This document shows, piece after piece, positions 30,914 to 42,139 of a stretch of 64,000 bases of DNA; position 1 is the stretch's first letter; each line of letters opens with the position of its first letter. Position numbers and translations under genes: made by a program. The stretch lies in the NCBI RefSeq assembly GCF_023856365.1, contig NW_026042395.1, positions 248,001 through 312,000 of the forward strand, in the 5' to 3' direction. This DNA is from Brienomyrus brachyistius. Its lineage: Eukaryota; Chordata; Actinopteri; Osteoglossiformes; Mormyridae. The notes beneath the pieces are model-generated. The model made no database searches, was not told the origin of the DNA, and saw only the letters and a program-made list of their open reading frames with translations.

Positions 30914-33900
30914 GTAAGATCACTCTCCTGCCCCCAGATGCGGACAAATGTAAAAGCCCCGAAATTCAAAGAGCATTCTTCTGTGGCCGTGTTTCCTAAC
31001 CCGGTCCTCGAGGACCCGCAGACAGTCCGTGTCTATTTGTTCACGAAGAATTGTGTTTGTCTGGCAGGGAACTGAGAGGGAGCAAAAACACGGACCGTCT
31101 TCTGGACTCCGGGAAGTGGGTTGGGAAGCATTGCTCTGTGGCATGTGGACAGTCATGGCTGCTGGTTTGTGATTTATGAGTGGCTCAGTACGAGGATGAA
31201 TGAATGAATTGGAATCTCTGTGTGAGTGTTCCTGTCTGGGAGCATTGCTATGACAATAATCTATACAGGCATGCCAGAACCTCGTGTCTGACTCAGAGAC
31301 CGTGGCAACAACAGTTCATAATCTGACATCTTAAACTTTTCATTAGCCGGGGGTAGCCTGTCAACTGGGACTTTATCAGAGCAGCAGGCTGCCTCCTGTT
31401 TGGCAAGAGTCGTCCCCCAGTTATAGAAGAGAGGGACCAGCCGGCTGCGGCCCCAACTGTAATAAATCAATTTGCCGCTGCTGAAAGACAAGGCAGTGTG
31501 TGAGAGAAAGGAGGGGAGGGCCTGCCTTGAGTAGATGGGATTCTGGGAGCTTGTAAGTTTGTCATATTTTGAAAAGGAACTGATTCTCTATTATACGGAT
31601 GAGTCTTGTCTGACTATGAGAACTCATGAGCTACCCCTCCCTCCACCCCCCCACCCTTAGTAGATACCTTCAGCCCTGGATCATGCCCCCCCTCCCCAAG
31701 ATCAGCATTGTCATGCTTTGAGATCAGCTCAATTGACCCTGAAAATGAAATCGGTCACAGTTTATGGTAATAAACCAATCACCATGTCGTAAACATCCTC
31801 TGATTGGCGTAAGTGTAAAAAGGAACCCCCTGCCTCCCCAATCGACCTTTGTTCCCCACTCCCCATCCCGCTGCCTCGGCTGGGCCAGTCGCCAACGCCT
31901 GAAGGCACCGGAACACGTCCATGGTCGGGTCGTCACTTCAACTGAGCCGCGGGAGCCAAGAAAGGCTGAATGCGGCCCCCCTCTCGTCCACCTCTTGCTA
32001 TCTTCATGTGGGCTTTTTATCCAGCCGTAAGGGAAACGTTGATCAAGGGGTCAATGGCTTTGTCAAAGAGCACAGAAGTACAAGCCGTCCATTGTGCCTG
32101 CCTGGTTAATCTGGGAATTTGTCCTGTTGGAGGGAAGGGAAGAATAGCAAGACCACAGCAGAGTAAGATGAAATGACTCGCTAAGCGCCAAGGATGCTTC
32201 AAAGAGCTGGGAGAAAGAGGCCAGGGGATATTTTGGCGAAACAACAGTGGAGTCTTCAGGCCTCTTTTTTTTTCCTTGACCATTGTCCACTCAGTTATAA
32301 ATAGATTCACCAGAACTCCTAATTAATTCCCGTAAAACTCACTCCTCCAAAACTCCCAGGTGACAGCTGTTGGAGGTTTTTATAAAACAAAGGATGATAA
32401 TTTGACCCTAAAACAGCTTGATTCAATTTTGCAAAACCTTTTTCACATAAAATCTTTTTCACCATAGGGCCCCCGACTTTATCTGTGACCACCGTTAAGG
32501 TATGTATCAATCTATCATGCGTGACGTAAAAAATACATTTATATATTATGCATATAGATTAAACCTCTTTAACACTTTGTTGAGACAATAATTGATAACA
32601 AGTGATAATCATTTTTTTTATCCTTTATGTTTAAAGAAAACAGCATAGTTAAGATTATTGAAAAATATCATGCTTGCTACTAGGAGGGCAAATGATTATG
32701 TTAATGATAAAATACAGTATTTTAGCAATATATTAAAACCAGTGTTATTCTGTGTGTGTGAAAGCAGTTGAACATACTGTGATCTGCTTCTAGATGAAAG
32801 CAGGGAAATGCTCTTAACCCCTTTGACTGAACTTATCGAATGACTGTTGATGTATGGAGACTCTTCTTCTGCACACCTGCAGCAAGAGCCGTACACAATG
32901 CCCAAGGGCACCGAGCTGGAGGGGTACTGCATGGACCTGCTCTCGGAGCTTTCAAAGAAGCTGAACTTCAAGTACAACGTGCACCTGGTGAAGGACGGCA
33001 ACTACGGGCGGCAGGATGAGCGCGGCAACTGGAATGGGATGATCGGGGAGGTGCTGAGAGGGGTGAGCATGGACACCTGGCTTTCCTCCATGCTAAAGAG
33101 TGGCAGATTTCCTGTGAAACTGCTTACCTGCCATATTGTCTCATTTGTTAAAGTATTCACCAGAGGATTACGCTCCAGAATGATTTCAATCTGTCAATGT
33201 CAGCATATAGAATTTATGAAATACATCCAAGCAAATCAATGGTACTTTTGCGGCAATTCATGCTCATGGGAGATTTACTTGCACACGAATGTTCGATTGG
33301 CTCAGAGAGATAACCAATCAGATCTTGGCCAGATGTCAGACCAACCAATCAGATGTCTTGGTCCTGCCTCCTCTACAATGTGATTGGCTATCTCTGGCTA
33401 CCTTGTAAAAAACATTTTTATCGTAAATCCTTGATTGTAACATCTGTGCTTCCTGTTATCCCCATGCTTAAAGATCAATGAACAGGGCGATGAGACTGTG
33501 AGATGGTAATTGATTTCAAACTTGATTTCATTGCCGTATGTCTGGGTCTGTGTTTAGGAGGCGGACCTAGCTGTGGCTCCGCTGACGCTGACCGCCACTC
33601 GCGAGAAGTTTGTGGACATGAGCAAACCCTTCATGCAGACGGGAATCAGCTTCATCCTTCACAAAGACATGCGCTCCAGCGATCCAGACTTGTTCAGCTT
33701 CCTCAGCCCCTTCTCCACGGAGACCTGGGTCGGCATCCTGGTCGCATACCTGGTGACAGGAGTGTGCATCTACGTCGTCTCCAGGTGTGAACAGGGTTCA
33801 GTAAAACCTATTCATGTAGCACTAGGTAATTTTATACAGCTTTACAGTGGTTCATTATTTAATTCTTCTATATCAGTTCAGTTTAATGTATTTTAATTTA

Positions 33901-36900
33901 ATGATAAAGTTCCCATGACAACCATATTTTAAAAAATGCATAAGATATTGAACAGATCCTTGTTGACTGTAAGGACGTGTTGCAGTGAGTAACCAGTAAC
34001 TAAAATATAAATTGCAAGGGGTCATGACCTCACCCTGCAGAACTAATTTGCTCCCCATCGCCCATGGGCATGCAGTAACTCAAATGATCCTCCTGAAGTA
34101 TTTATCCAGTGCAGGCTCACAGTGAGTCTAAAATCTCTTCTCCACTGCACCACAGGGCAAAGACTCTGACAGAAAGGGCAATTTAGAGATGCAGTGGATG
34201 TAAACCAGAGAGCTAAGGGATTACCTGCATGGACACGGGAAGAACCTCACGCACACAGCGGGGCACTAACCCACAACAGTGCTACAGTGAGAGCACAAAA
34301 TAAGATTTGTGACATTAAATATTAGCATTTAACTTAAATAGTAGTTAGTGTTTTGTTACTTTGGAGTCATAGCAAATGTCAGACCTCGCGGCCATTAACA
34401 GACAGTATATCTCCAGCACTCATATTCGAAGGGCAAATTTCCAAAATTCATTAAGTCCATCTCTTATTATTTTTGAGATGCGACCGTCAGTGACCTTAAG
34501 TCAAGCTGCCTCATCATACGTTACAGCATCAGGAACTGAAACTCACTCAGTCCTCATCTAGTCCAACGAAGAGCTTCTGTTTCCAAAACTCACTAAGGCC
34601 ACAGAAATTGTCTCGAAAATGTATCCTGTTGACTGAGTGAGTTTTAGAAATGTATTTATTTATAGGAAAGGATGCCGGGAATTCATTTGGACTTATTAAA
34701 CCGTGGATTTACTTCCACGCTGGTAGAACTGATCCACAGTAAAGATAAGAGTAACACTTTAGTTGAAGGGGCACAAATTGTAACCCTGTACAATACGGTT
34801 CCTTATAACTCAGCAGAAACTCAGTTACTACTCAAGGTCATATCGTGAACAAATGTAGTTTGTGGTTAATTAATACATTAAGTAAGAGTTAGTTAAAGCA
34901 AGATTCCCATGGTTTTAATAAGAACGATCTTTACAATGTTGTATTTTCATCCTTAGTGCAGAATACTGAACACATTACGCCCTGAAATACCCCTCTCTTT
35001 ACCGCGCTGTGAAACATTAGCAGGAAAGCCAGTTCCTAACAAAAGCTCACTCAAGGGTGAAAATGGGGCTCTGACAACAGTTTGCATCGAGTGGGAACGA
35101 CGGGGAGGGTTTAATTACGGCGCCTGGGTCAGCCCTGTTTCTCGCTGCCGGCTTTGGGCACGCAGGCTGAGTCCGTGCGAGTGGAGCGAGCCCCAGACGG
35201 AGGAGAACAGCTTCTCGCTCATGCACAGCCTCTGGTACACAGCCGGGGCCGTCGCCTTGCAAGGTAACAATGGCTGCATTGTCGGGGGAGGGGGGGGGGG
35301 GCGCCAAGCTGTGAGCTGGCGTACCGGGGGGAGCTCAGTGGGAAAGGTCATTTCAGTGGGCAAGTGAAACCTTATTCTACTTGATTTTCAGAAGGTGGGT
35401 TTAAATGTTATGAAAAGGGTAACAAGAAACGCGCATCCCACCACCTTCAGATAAAAATGTTTAATTTTTAAATTAAAAAATAATTATATCCATCATTGCC
35501 TAATAGCATCTTGGTAAAAATCATATAATTCCATTTCTTTTTGATCTTAGGCGCTGGGCCCCACCCCAAGGCCCTTTCTGGACGCGTGATCGTCGCCATC
35601 TGGTGGTTCTTTGCAGTAGTACTCCTCGCTAGTTACTTTGCTAACTTGAGCTCCGCTCAGCAGTCGGACAAACCGCAGGTTTCCCTGGCGACCTTCGAGG
35701 ACCTCGCCAATCAGGATATGGTTGAATACGGAACCCTCAGTGCCTCTTCCACCATGACGTTCCTTAAGGTGTTCAGTCACGGGCGTAACTCTACACCAAA
35801 ATTTTCTTAAAATTAGTGTTGAAAGTGGTAAAATGTTTTTTTATCCAGTTAAGAAATGTGGTAAAGAGTTATTATAATACTCTTTATCACTCTCTGTTCT
35901 GAACACCTAATAAAATGACACTAAAATGTCACAGTATATAATTTCTTTTGTTGCTGTTCCAGAATTCCAACAACCTATTGTATCGCAGGATCTATGAGAA
36001 TATGGAGAGAAAAAAAAGTTTAGTATCATCATTTGATGAGGGAATCCGCAGGGCGCAGAAGGGTAACTACGCCTTCATCGGAGAGTCCGTGTCCCTGGAC
36101 CTGGCGGTGTCACGCTACTGCAACCTGGTCCGCAGCCGTGAGGTGATCGGAATGAGGGGGTACAGCATCGTGGGGCCTATAGGTGATTCATAAGGCTTAT
36201 TTATTCAATCGGATGCTAATGCTAAAGAAAGGTTTAAATGTTTAATTGGTTTAATTAAAAATTTAATTGGTTTAAATGTCTCCCTGTCTTGCTCATCTCA
36301 GTTAAAAATAAAAAGAGATAAGAGAGTTGGATAGAAGCGAAATCATTAACTTGGTGTCCTAACTGGATGAAACAGTTAGTTAGTTAGTTAGACGTGACTT
36401 GCCTTCAAAATGGGTCATGTTCCTATTCGGCTCCCCTGCAGGCTCACCCATGATGAAGAATGTCAGTGTGGCCATTCTGCAGCTGAGCGAGGCCGGCGAG
36501 CTGGACTTCCTGCGCAACAAGTGGTGGTCCAACAGCTGCGTGCAGGAGGGGTCCGGGGCCTCCTCGGTGCACCCACACTGCCTGAAGGGAGCGTTTGTGG
36601 TGCTGGGCCTGGGCCTGGGCCTCGGGGTGATGCTGGCCCTGCTGGAGCTCATCTCCAGCTCCCGGAAGAGTGCCAAAGAGCAAAAGGTGAGAGCAGCGGC
36701 GGAGACATGCATACGGGTCATCGAAAGCCCCTCATTGCAACCGAAACTATAAAAAAACAAGACTTTCACCTTTGTGGTGCCTAAGGTTGGTTGACTTGGA
36801 GCAATGGGATGTGCATTACACCAATATGTGAATTCCAGACCACACTAATCACGCCCATTCGGCTTTACCAACCCAATTCCTCCAATCACTACTACAGCCA

Positions 36901-37244
36901 TGCACATTCCCACTAGCGAAGAATTTCACGAGCTGACTTTACATTTCTCTACTATCTGACAGCCATTCCTACTGAGACCCACACACACATCCGGCGTACA
37001 GCCTGCTCTGGAGTGTCCTTCATCAGTTAGCTGTAGATGATGAGCCCGTTACTGAAATGCTGTGTTTACAGAGAATGGCCAGCGATGGACAAGCTGCTTG
37101 CCTGGGGTAACACTAACTGTCCACATATCTGACCTTCACACGCAGAAAAATTGCTGTTCCGTGCTGTCGGCAGAGCTGAGTCAGCGTCTGGGGACGAGTG
37201 GAGCTCAGAAGACACAGGAGACCACAGACAAAAGCAAACCATAA
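30832..37244 (+). CDS. Kainate-binding protein (short iGluR-like receptor), complete coding region
   Basis: Nine coding exons (30850-30913, 32468-32499, 32883-33062, 33558-33784, 35166-35263, 35551-35768, 35963-36182, 36442-36686, 37146-37244) join in frame to 460 residues plus stop. The layout is signal peptide (1-21), S1 (about 22-145), TM1 (149-167), re-entrant loop (186-206), TM2/M3 (213-235), S2 (236-395), TM3/M4 (396-419) and a short cytoplasmic tail. No large amino-terminal domain exists, as in fish, frog and chicken kainate-binding proteins of about 460-490 residues. Agonist contacts are kept: P100, T102, R107, T268 and E314, plus the C326-C379 pair. The Q/R position is Leu199 and the M3 gate reads SYFANLSSA instead of SYTANLAAF. 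Known family members bind kainate but have not been shown to open as channels on their own. The gene lies 4.2 kb downstream of plch2 on the same strand. Confidence 0.9.
30914..32467. other. Kainate-binding protein intron with a hAT-like MITE
   Basis: A palindromic MITE lies 73 bases after the donor. The rest shows no recognisable element or exon. Confidence 0.55.
30987..31133. mobile_element. Palindromic hAT-like MITE, copy 1
   Basis: The 147-base element has inverted ends (CCGTGTTTCCTAACCCGGTC against GGGTTGGGAAGCATTG) and an inner GAGGGAGCAAAAACACGGAC. It is flanked by near-identical 8-base copies, TTCTGTGG (30979-30986) and CTCTGTGG (31134-31141), the duplication size made by hAT transposases. 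Confidence 0.78.
32468..32499 (+). CDS. Kainate-binding protein mini-exon: first S1 strand
   Basis: Only 32 bases, it completes Gly and encodes PPTLSVTTVK, which joins QEPYTMPKG in the next exon. That matches the iGluR S1 start (L-x-V-T-T-x-x-E-P-Y). Acceptor TTTTTCACCATAG and donor GTATGT. Confidence 0.85.
32883..33062 (+). CDS. Kainate-binding protein exon: S1 lobe
   Basis: Sixty codons, phase 0 at both ends. It contains QEPYTMPKG, LEGYCMDLLSEL and GNYGRQDERGNWNGMIGE, the standard S1 sequence of iGluRs. Confidence 0.93.
33240..33425. repeat. Dispersed repeat family A, copy 2
   Basis: It contains GGCTCAGAGAGATAACCAAT and, in the opposite sense, CTCTACAATGTGATTGGCTA, so the element is partly palindromic. 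Related to 22740-22990 and 43100-43320. Confidence 0.65.
33558..33784 (+). CDS. Kainate-binding protein exon: S1 end and TM1
   Basis: EADLAVAPLTLTATREKFVD holds the agonist-binding Pro, Thr and Arg, followed by SKPFMQTGIS. TM1 is TWVGILVAYLVTGVCIYVVS. It leaves two bases at donor GTGTGA. Confidence 0.94.
33785..35165. other. Kainate-binding protein intron, 1.4 kb
   Basis: No repeat or exon is recognised in this AT-rich intron. Confidence 0.5.
35166..35263 (+). CDS. Kainate-binding protein exon: pore loop
   Basis: It encodes LSPCEWSEP and then SLMHSLWYTAGAVALQ, the re-entrant segment. Aligned back from PKALSGR, the Q/R site falls on Leu199. It leaves one base at donor GTAACA. Confidence 0.92.
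35551..35768 (+). CDS. Kainate-binding protein exon: M3 and start of S2
   Basis: It encodes AGPHPKALSGR, the M3 helix VIVAIWWFFAVVLLASYFAN, and then S2 with VEYGTLSASSTMTFLK. The usual SYTANLAAF gate is SYFANLSSA. Phase 0 at donor GTGTTC. Confidence 0.93.
35963..36182 (+). CDS. Kainate-binding protein exon: S2 lobe
   Basis: It starts NSNNLLYRRIYENM and contains GNYAFIGES, whose Glu314 matches the S2 glutamate that binds the agonist amino group. RYCNL carries Cys326. It leaves one base at donor GTGATT. Confidence 0.93.
36442..36686 (+). CDS. Kainate-binding protein exon: S2 end and last TM
   Basis: It encodes SPMMKNVSVAILQLSEAGEL and FLRNKWWSNSC (Cys379), with an N-glycosylation sequon at N353, then the TM GAFVVLGLGLGLGVMLALL. 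It ends KSAKEQK at donor GTGAGA in phase 0. Reading through the donor adds 22 residues to a stop at 36750-36752. Confidence 0.93.
36687..37145. other. Kainate-binding protein last intron
   Basis: It holds the possible read-through tail (to 36752) and otherwise nothing recognisable. Confidence 0.5.
37146..37244 (+). CDS. Kainate-binding protein exon: cytoplasmic C-terminus
   Basis: After acceptor ACACGCAG it reads KNCCSVLSAELSQRL, 32 residues in all, to TAA at 37242-37244. Phase and position fit. The double Cys could be palmitoylated, which is inference. A poly(A) signal follows at 37563. Confidence 0.72.
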   Translation, partial: KNCCSVLSAELSQRLGTSGAQKTQETTDKSKP

Positions 37245-37562
37245 GCACCTGGCCTCCATTAAAACAATACATACTAACCAGGCCTGAAAATGCAGTTGCC
37301 GATTTATTCATGACTGTTCCATTAACCTCTCTTACAAGTGGACGCTTCTCAACACTCTGTAGGAAGCCTGTCAGAACCTGTGGAACTTTTCAGAAGTGAG
37401 CTGATTAGTCTGAGTACAGGATACGCTGTAATATCTCACTCCTGTTATATTTTGCATGTGTTTATATTACGTTCATTTTTTATTGTTGTTATTAACAGAA
37501 TTTGCCACGTATGAGCTGCGGGATTCTTGTTTTGATATTCCTGTGTTTTTGATGCACTAAAC

Positions 37563-37568
37563 AATAAA
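37563..37568 (+). promoter_or_regulatory. Poly(A) signal of the kainate-binding protein gene
   Basis: AATAAA lies 319 bases after the stop codon, followed by a TGTGTTATGT stretch typical of the downstream GU-rich element. Confidence 0.65.
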
Positions 37569-37939
37569 ATCTGTGTTATGTGGATAAAAATGTACCATCA
37601 TTTTTCTTAATTTGTGTTTTGATTATAATGTTGTATGCCTTATGGGTTCCTTTAAATCAGAGCTAGATAAGATTTTAACAACTCTGAGCTATTAGCTAAG
37701 TTCACCCAAAAGGAGCTTGATGGGCCGAATGGCCTCCTCTCCTTTGTAAACTTATCATGCTTGTACACTTCTTATGGCAGAAGTGAAATGAAAAATACTA
37801 GGACATTTTAGAGGTTTGGAAAATATATAAATTAATGAACAGACCAGTTATTTGGGGGGGGGGGGGGACACCAGGTTAAGTAGATTGATTAAATTAATAT
37901 AAATCTAAAATGGGATTGTAGCTGTACCAGGACATTATA

Positions 37940-38068
37940 GATGTATTGCCTCATGGACTGGCTCTAGACCCCCTGCGACCCAGTAGGATAAGCAGTTTGG
38001 ATGGATGGATGGTTGGATGGATGGATGGTTGGATGGATGGATGGATTGATGGATGGATTGATGGATGC
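37940..38068 (+). repeat. LINE 3' tail with (TGGA)n
   Basis: CTGCGACCCAGTAGGATAAG followed by CAGTTTGGATGGATGG and about 60 bases of GGAT/GGTT/TGAT variants. Same family as 541-638. Confidence 0.7.
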
Positions 38069-38611
38069 TTGCCTCACGTACTGGCTGTCCATGGTGGCTC
38101 CTTTTTGGTTCTCACGGATACTGTGTTTGGTCTCTTTCTATATTAAATACCATGCAGAGCATATCTGTAGTCCATATAGAGAGCACTGTAAACAGTGAAT
38201 AGGAGCCCTCTCATTTATTTCCGCAAAATTCTGCCCAATGCTATTTCTTTCTCCAAAACCCCCCTGAAACTGAGTAGCCTCTAGATTCCCCAGATGAACT
38301 AAATGCACATCCGCTGGAGGCTGTATAGCTTAAAGCCAACCAGCAGCGTTCCCAGAAGGAGTGCCGTGATCAGGGAGTAGCCATTTGTATACGTATTCAT
38401 CTTTCAACTGTGTTTGGACCGAATTTGACAGGCTTTGCAACTTTTCTTGTGAATTACTCCTGTTCATAAATGCAATTTCTGACTTTGTGCATTTACAGTG
38501 GGAGAAAGTTCTCTGTGCATCAGTGGCCCTGACATTTTCATGAAGTATATTCTTGCCTATACAAATATACAGCAACCGAAAGTTATATTTAAGCAGTTCT
38601 CCAAAGGATCA

Positions 38612-38828
38612 TTAATAATAATAAATACTTTATTGATCCCTATGGGGAAATTCTCTTTACGCCTCCCCCAGCCAGCAAGCTGGCTGTGAAGGGCAGCCAC
38701 CCGTAGCAGCACCCAAGGAGGTGGCGGTGAAGGATCTTGTTCAATGACCTGCAGATGTGCAGAGGCTGGGCTTGAACCAGCAGCCTTCTGATCACAAGCA
38801 CAGAGACCGAGCCCAACACTGCCACCAT
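38612..38828 (-). mobile_element. tRNA-derived SINE
   Basis: On the - strand it has GGTGGCAGTGTTGGGCTCGG, a B-box-like GGTTCAAGCCC, and ends in AATTTCCCCATAGGGATCAA plus TAAAGTATT repeats, the typical tail of a teleost SINE. Confidence 0.72.
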
Positions 38829-38878
38829 GAAAAACCGCATCTGTGGGTTCCTGAGGACCAGGCTGGGTAACACTGCTA
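38829..38878. mobile_element. hAT-like MITE fragment
   Basis: ATCTGTGGGTTCCTGAGGAC and CAGGCTGGGTAACACTGCT resemble one arm of the palindromic MITEs at 30987, 58719 and 59201. Only one end is present. Confidence 0.5.
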
Positions 38879-39554
38879 TAGAGTGTCACCACACTGCCTC
38901 CAGCACTCTGGATCTGCTGTTGCTCCAGCTGATTGACAGGTGGTTGTGTTTCTCCTTCAGCACCCTGGATAGTGGCCACCTGTCACAATTTCAGCAGCCA
39001 TCTTGTGGCTTGGAAAATCAAAAGCCAACACCCAGGCCGCACCCCTAATTCCAGCCACATGGAGAGCACTAATTGACCCAGCTGGCTCCACTTTCCCGGA
39101 GGCTTAAAGAAGAAGGAAAGGGCAGCCTGAACAGGACAAAGGGGGAAGAGTGTGGCAGTACTGCGTAAACCCTGGCTTTAGCAATGCTAAGCCCTGCATA
39201 GGCCACCTAACAGTTGGTTGCCCTAAATTAACTGGCTCCCATCTCATCTCCCCACAGCCCTCGCTGACATCTCTCTTTCTCTCTCACTCAGACAAAACTG
39301 GGAACGAGTAGATATGTCTGGCAAGCAGCCGCGTCTGTGCTCCCCTGCTTTGTGACAGGGCCTTTCTGGAACCCTCTGCTGGACTACAAAAACCCACTTC
39401 CTAACCACCCCATTGGTGTTGATTTGTGAGACCAGTTCTCAATAAAACTCATCTAGACAGGGCACTCACCCGTGACAACCTCTGTGCTTGTTTCCGACTC
39501 AGTATAATACTATGATTTAAGATATTTACATATTTATCAGATGCTTTGTTATTT

Positions 39555-39690
39555 TTTTGAAAGGCGGGGTCAGCCGGTCACTGGAGCAACTGGGGGTTAA
39601 GGGTGTTGCTCAGGGGCCCAACAATGAAATCGCTCTTCCAACCATGGGATTGGAACCAGCAACCTTCCAACCACAGACCAAGATATTTAC
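39555..39690 (-). mobile_element. tRNA-derived SINE fragment
   Basis: On the - strand, GGAAGGTTGCTGGTTCCAAT (B-box-like) is followed by GGGCCCCTGAGCAACACCCT and a TTAACCCCCAGTTGCTCC body, matching common fish SINE order. Confidence 0.62.
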
Positions 39691-42067
39691 TTATACAAAG
39701 TGATAGAAGCATATATGTCTGAATGTATCAGGAAAGAAAGTGACTGAAGAATTGAGGTTAAAAAGGAATCTAGTGCTTTTTTGCCCTTCCTGCAACATTT
39801 TGTCGGTTTTGCAGAGAGACTGGAGTGCTACTTCCAGAAAGAGGTATTTCAAACCTAAAATCTAAAAATGATATATAAATGTAATTAGCATGAGTACCAT
39901 GTACACTTGTGTGAGATGGGCACTCGTTAGCGCTGATGAAATATGGATGGTTTCTGATTTATATCTATGGCGGGATTTGCACTCTTGGTTAAAAAGGAAA
40001 TCATGCAAATATGTCTTTAATTTCTCAGAAAAGGCACCTGATAATCAGTATAAGTATCTAGTCATGGATGCTTTTGGAAAACCACTTCAGACGTAAATAA
40101 CAAACACTATAATTGTACAATTTTTATCCTCGCATTTATTTATACGATTGTACAGGATGAACAGCAGATCTGTGACTGGACATAAGGAAAATCTCGGCAT
40201 GCTACCGTACCTCCTTCCAGTGTCACAGATACCAGGGCACTGTGAAGGGGGGAAGTTAGGACAATTCCAAGGGCCCCCGAATGACGGGGGGGCCCACTAT
40301 GATGTTTTCATTGGGCCCAAAAATCTTCAGCAGCACAGATGTAAACAGCCTGAGAAGCTGAGTGTCAGACGCTGAGTGTTTCCCTCCTGCTTACTTATTT
40401 ATTTACTGCATGCTGTCGTACGTATCAGATGCTACTTACTGTGATGACTACATACATACAGTGTAGTTGCTCGTATCGTAAAAATTAATCCAATTCAAGA
40501 TAAGAAAAAATGGGACAGAATTCCTAAATACTTTTTTTTCACCCGTATAGTAAGACCTTCTTGTTCTTGGAAGGGCGTTATATCTGACGGATGACAACAG
40601 ACATATTGAATGTAGTTGGACTCCAGCTGGGTGAGATCTGGCAGGTGGCAGTAAGATTTGTCATGTAGACTTTTGTTTTGCATCAAGGGGCTCGAAGAAA
40701 GGAGCAGTGAAAAACAAAGGGTTCCCATGGAAACAGTTTCCATCAAACGGGTCGTCCATATTCCAGCTCTTGTCATATTTTGTTCCGGGACCAAACACCT
40801 TCCACATGGATTCGACAAACTTCTGACTGTGGATATGCAAACTCGAAGTCCAAATCCTGTTTTATAACAAGTATAACAAGTTTCCGCGATGCACTTGAAA
40901 ACAGTCAAAAACCATAGCTGAATTCTGGCACAGTGGCTAGGACTAGGGAGGGGCTGGCTCTACTGTCTGACAGCTTTTGGGCTGCAAATCCACATAAGGA
41001 TGGATACGCTAGCACTACCTTCAATGCCGCTGTTTCAGGACGTACTGCGCCATTGCTGGGGGGTAACGCTGGTTGGCATATGACCCTCTGACCAATTTCG
41101 CTTTAATCTTTTCAGCGTTAAGATGATTTGCTCTGTTACAAATAAAATGGTCTGTGTGTCATACAAACTGCAGCTCAGCTACCGTACTTTATATGCTGCT
41201 GTCTTTTGCACTGTGAACTTCTAAATCCAGGGCTAGCTTTGTACTTTGGGGACCCCCAGGCGGGGGAGTCCGACGCAAAATGCTCGGTTTCCCAGATGGC
41301 AAGTCCAGTCCAGACTGAATTGGTTTTCTTTAATTTTTGTAAAAACGACAATGCGCACCCACTATTTACATATAAGCACAATTTGCATCTGAGTCTAACA
41401 AATATTATATATTTGTATATTGCATATTTTAATTTAACCAACAGCAGATTAATCCCGGCTCCAGCGTTACTACCATCACTGAAGCTGTTCCCAGAGCGGT
41501 GCAGGACGCCGTCCCCAATCCCAGGCCGACCACTCTGCCCTCTTCACTGTATTTTTCAGTATGAGCAACACTAAGCTGCCTGCAGGAAACGCCGTAAAGT
41601 AATCTTCTCTGATGACTTTTCCTTCACTGTGTTTTTTTCTCCTTTTTTCCAGTGGACCCGTGTAAAGTCTATTGAAAATGAGGGAAAATATAAAGCCCCA
41701 AGAGCCCCAATTTCCATTGAAAATCAAGGGTAATGCATTGCTGCCCGCCTGTGTTACGAGTTTGCAGTGTTTGTGTTGTCAAGGAGATTTTTTTCTCAGC
41801 TGGGTAATATTTCTTACAGGAAATAATTATTCCGTTCACAGGATAAATGAATGGTCCATGTACGTGTACACGTATTTTATTCGGTTGCCGGAAATAAAAC
41901 GATTTTTTTATGAGTGTGCTGATTCGCGTTGTTTCTTTGTGATTTGTTCTCACCATCGATCTTGCATTTTCTCTTGTATATAATTATGCCGCTTAATATA
42001 CACCTTTCTTTTGAAATGACATCGTTTTGTACGTTGCGGTGTGACGCACACGTCCCCTTTGCGGCAG

Positions 42068-42139
42068 GACGAGGCAAACTGACCATGAAGGACGGCAGTT
42101 TCTAACGAGGGGGACGGCGGAGGAAGTGCGCTTGTTCAG
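42068..42139 (+). pseudogene. morn1: MORN1-like exon remnant with an apparent frameshift
   Basis: MORN repeats are about 23-residue beta-hairpin units. After acceptor TTTGCGGCAG the frame reads GRGKLTMKDGSF, a good MORN repeat matching the early part of MORN1 (GHGKLLFKDGSYYEG in human). It then meets TAA at 42103-42105. Dropping one A would give Y-E-G, the expected next residues, so a one-base insertion is likely. The donor GTAAAG follows 42139. The residues after YEG do not match human MORN1 well, so the exon may be partly decayed. Confidence 0.45.

Larger units (their letters stand above)
32500..33557. other. Kainate-binding protein introns around the S1 exon
   Basis: The intron 32500-32882 is AT-rich with nothing recognised. 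The intron 33063-33557 contains a copy of dispersed repeat family A. Confidence 0.5.
37569..42067. other. Intergenic, repeat-rich
   Basis: It contains a G-run near 37854, a LINE tail with TGGA repeats, two reverse SINEs and a MITE fragment. No gene is supported. One open, splice-flanked block at about 41655-41730 has no recognisable homology. Confidence 0.5.

Noticed and set aside
39890..40096. 68-codon open frame on the + strand
   Set aside because: AT-rich, no homology, no splice context; likely chance.
41655..41730. Open 25-codon block between a good acceptor and a moderate donor
   Set aside because: It has no MORN pattern or other recognisable homology; it could be chance.
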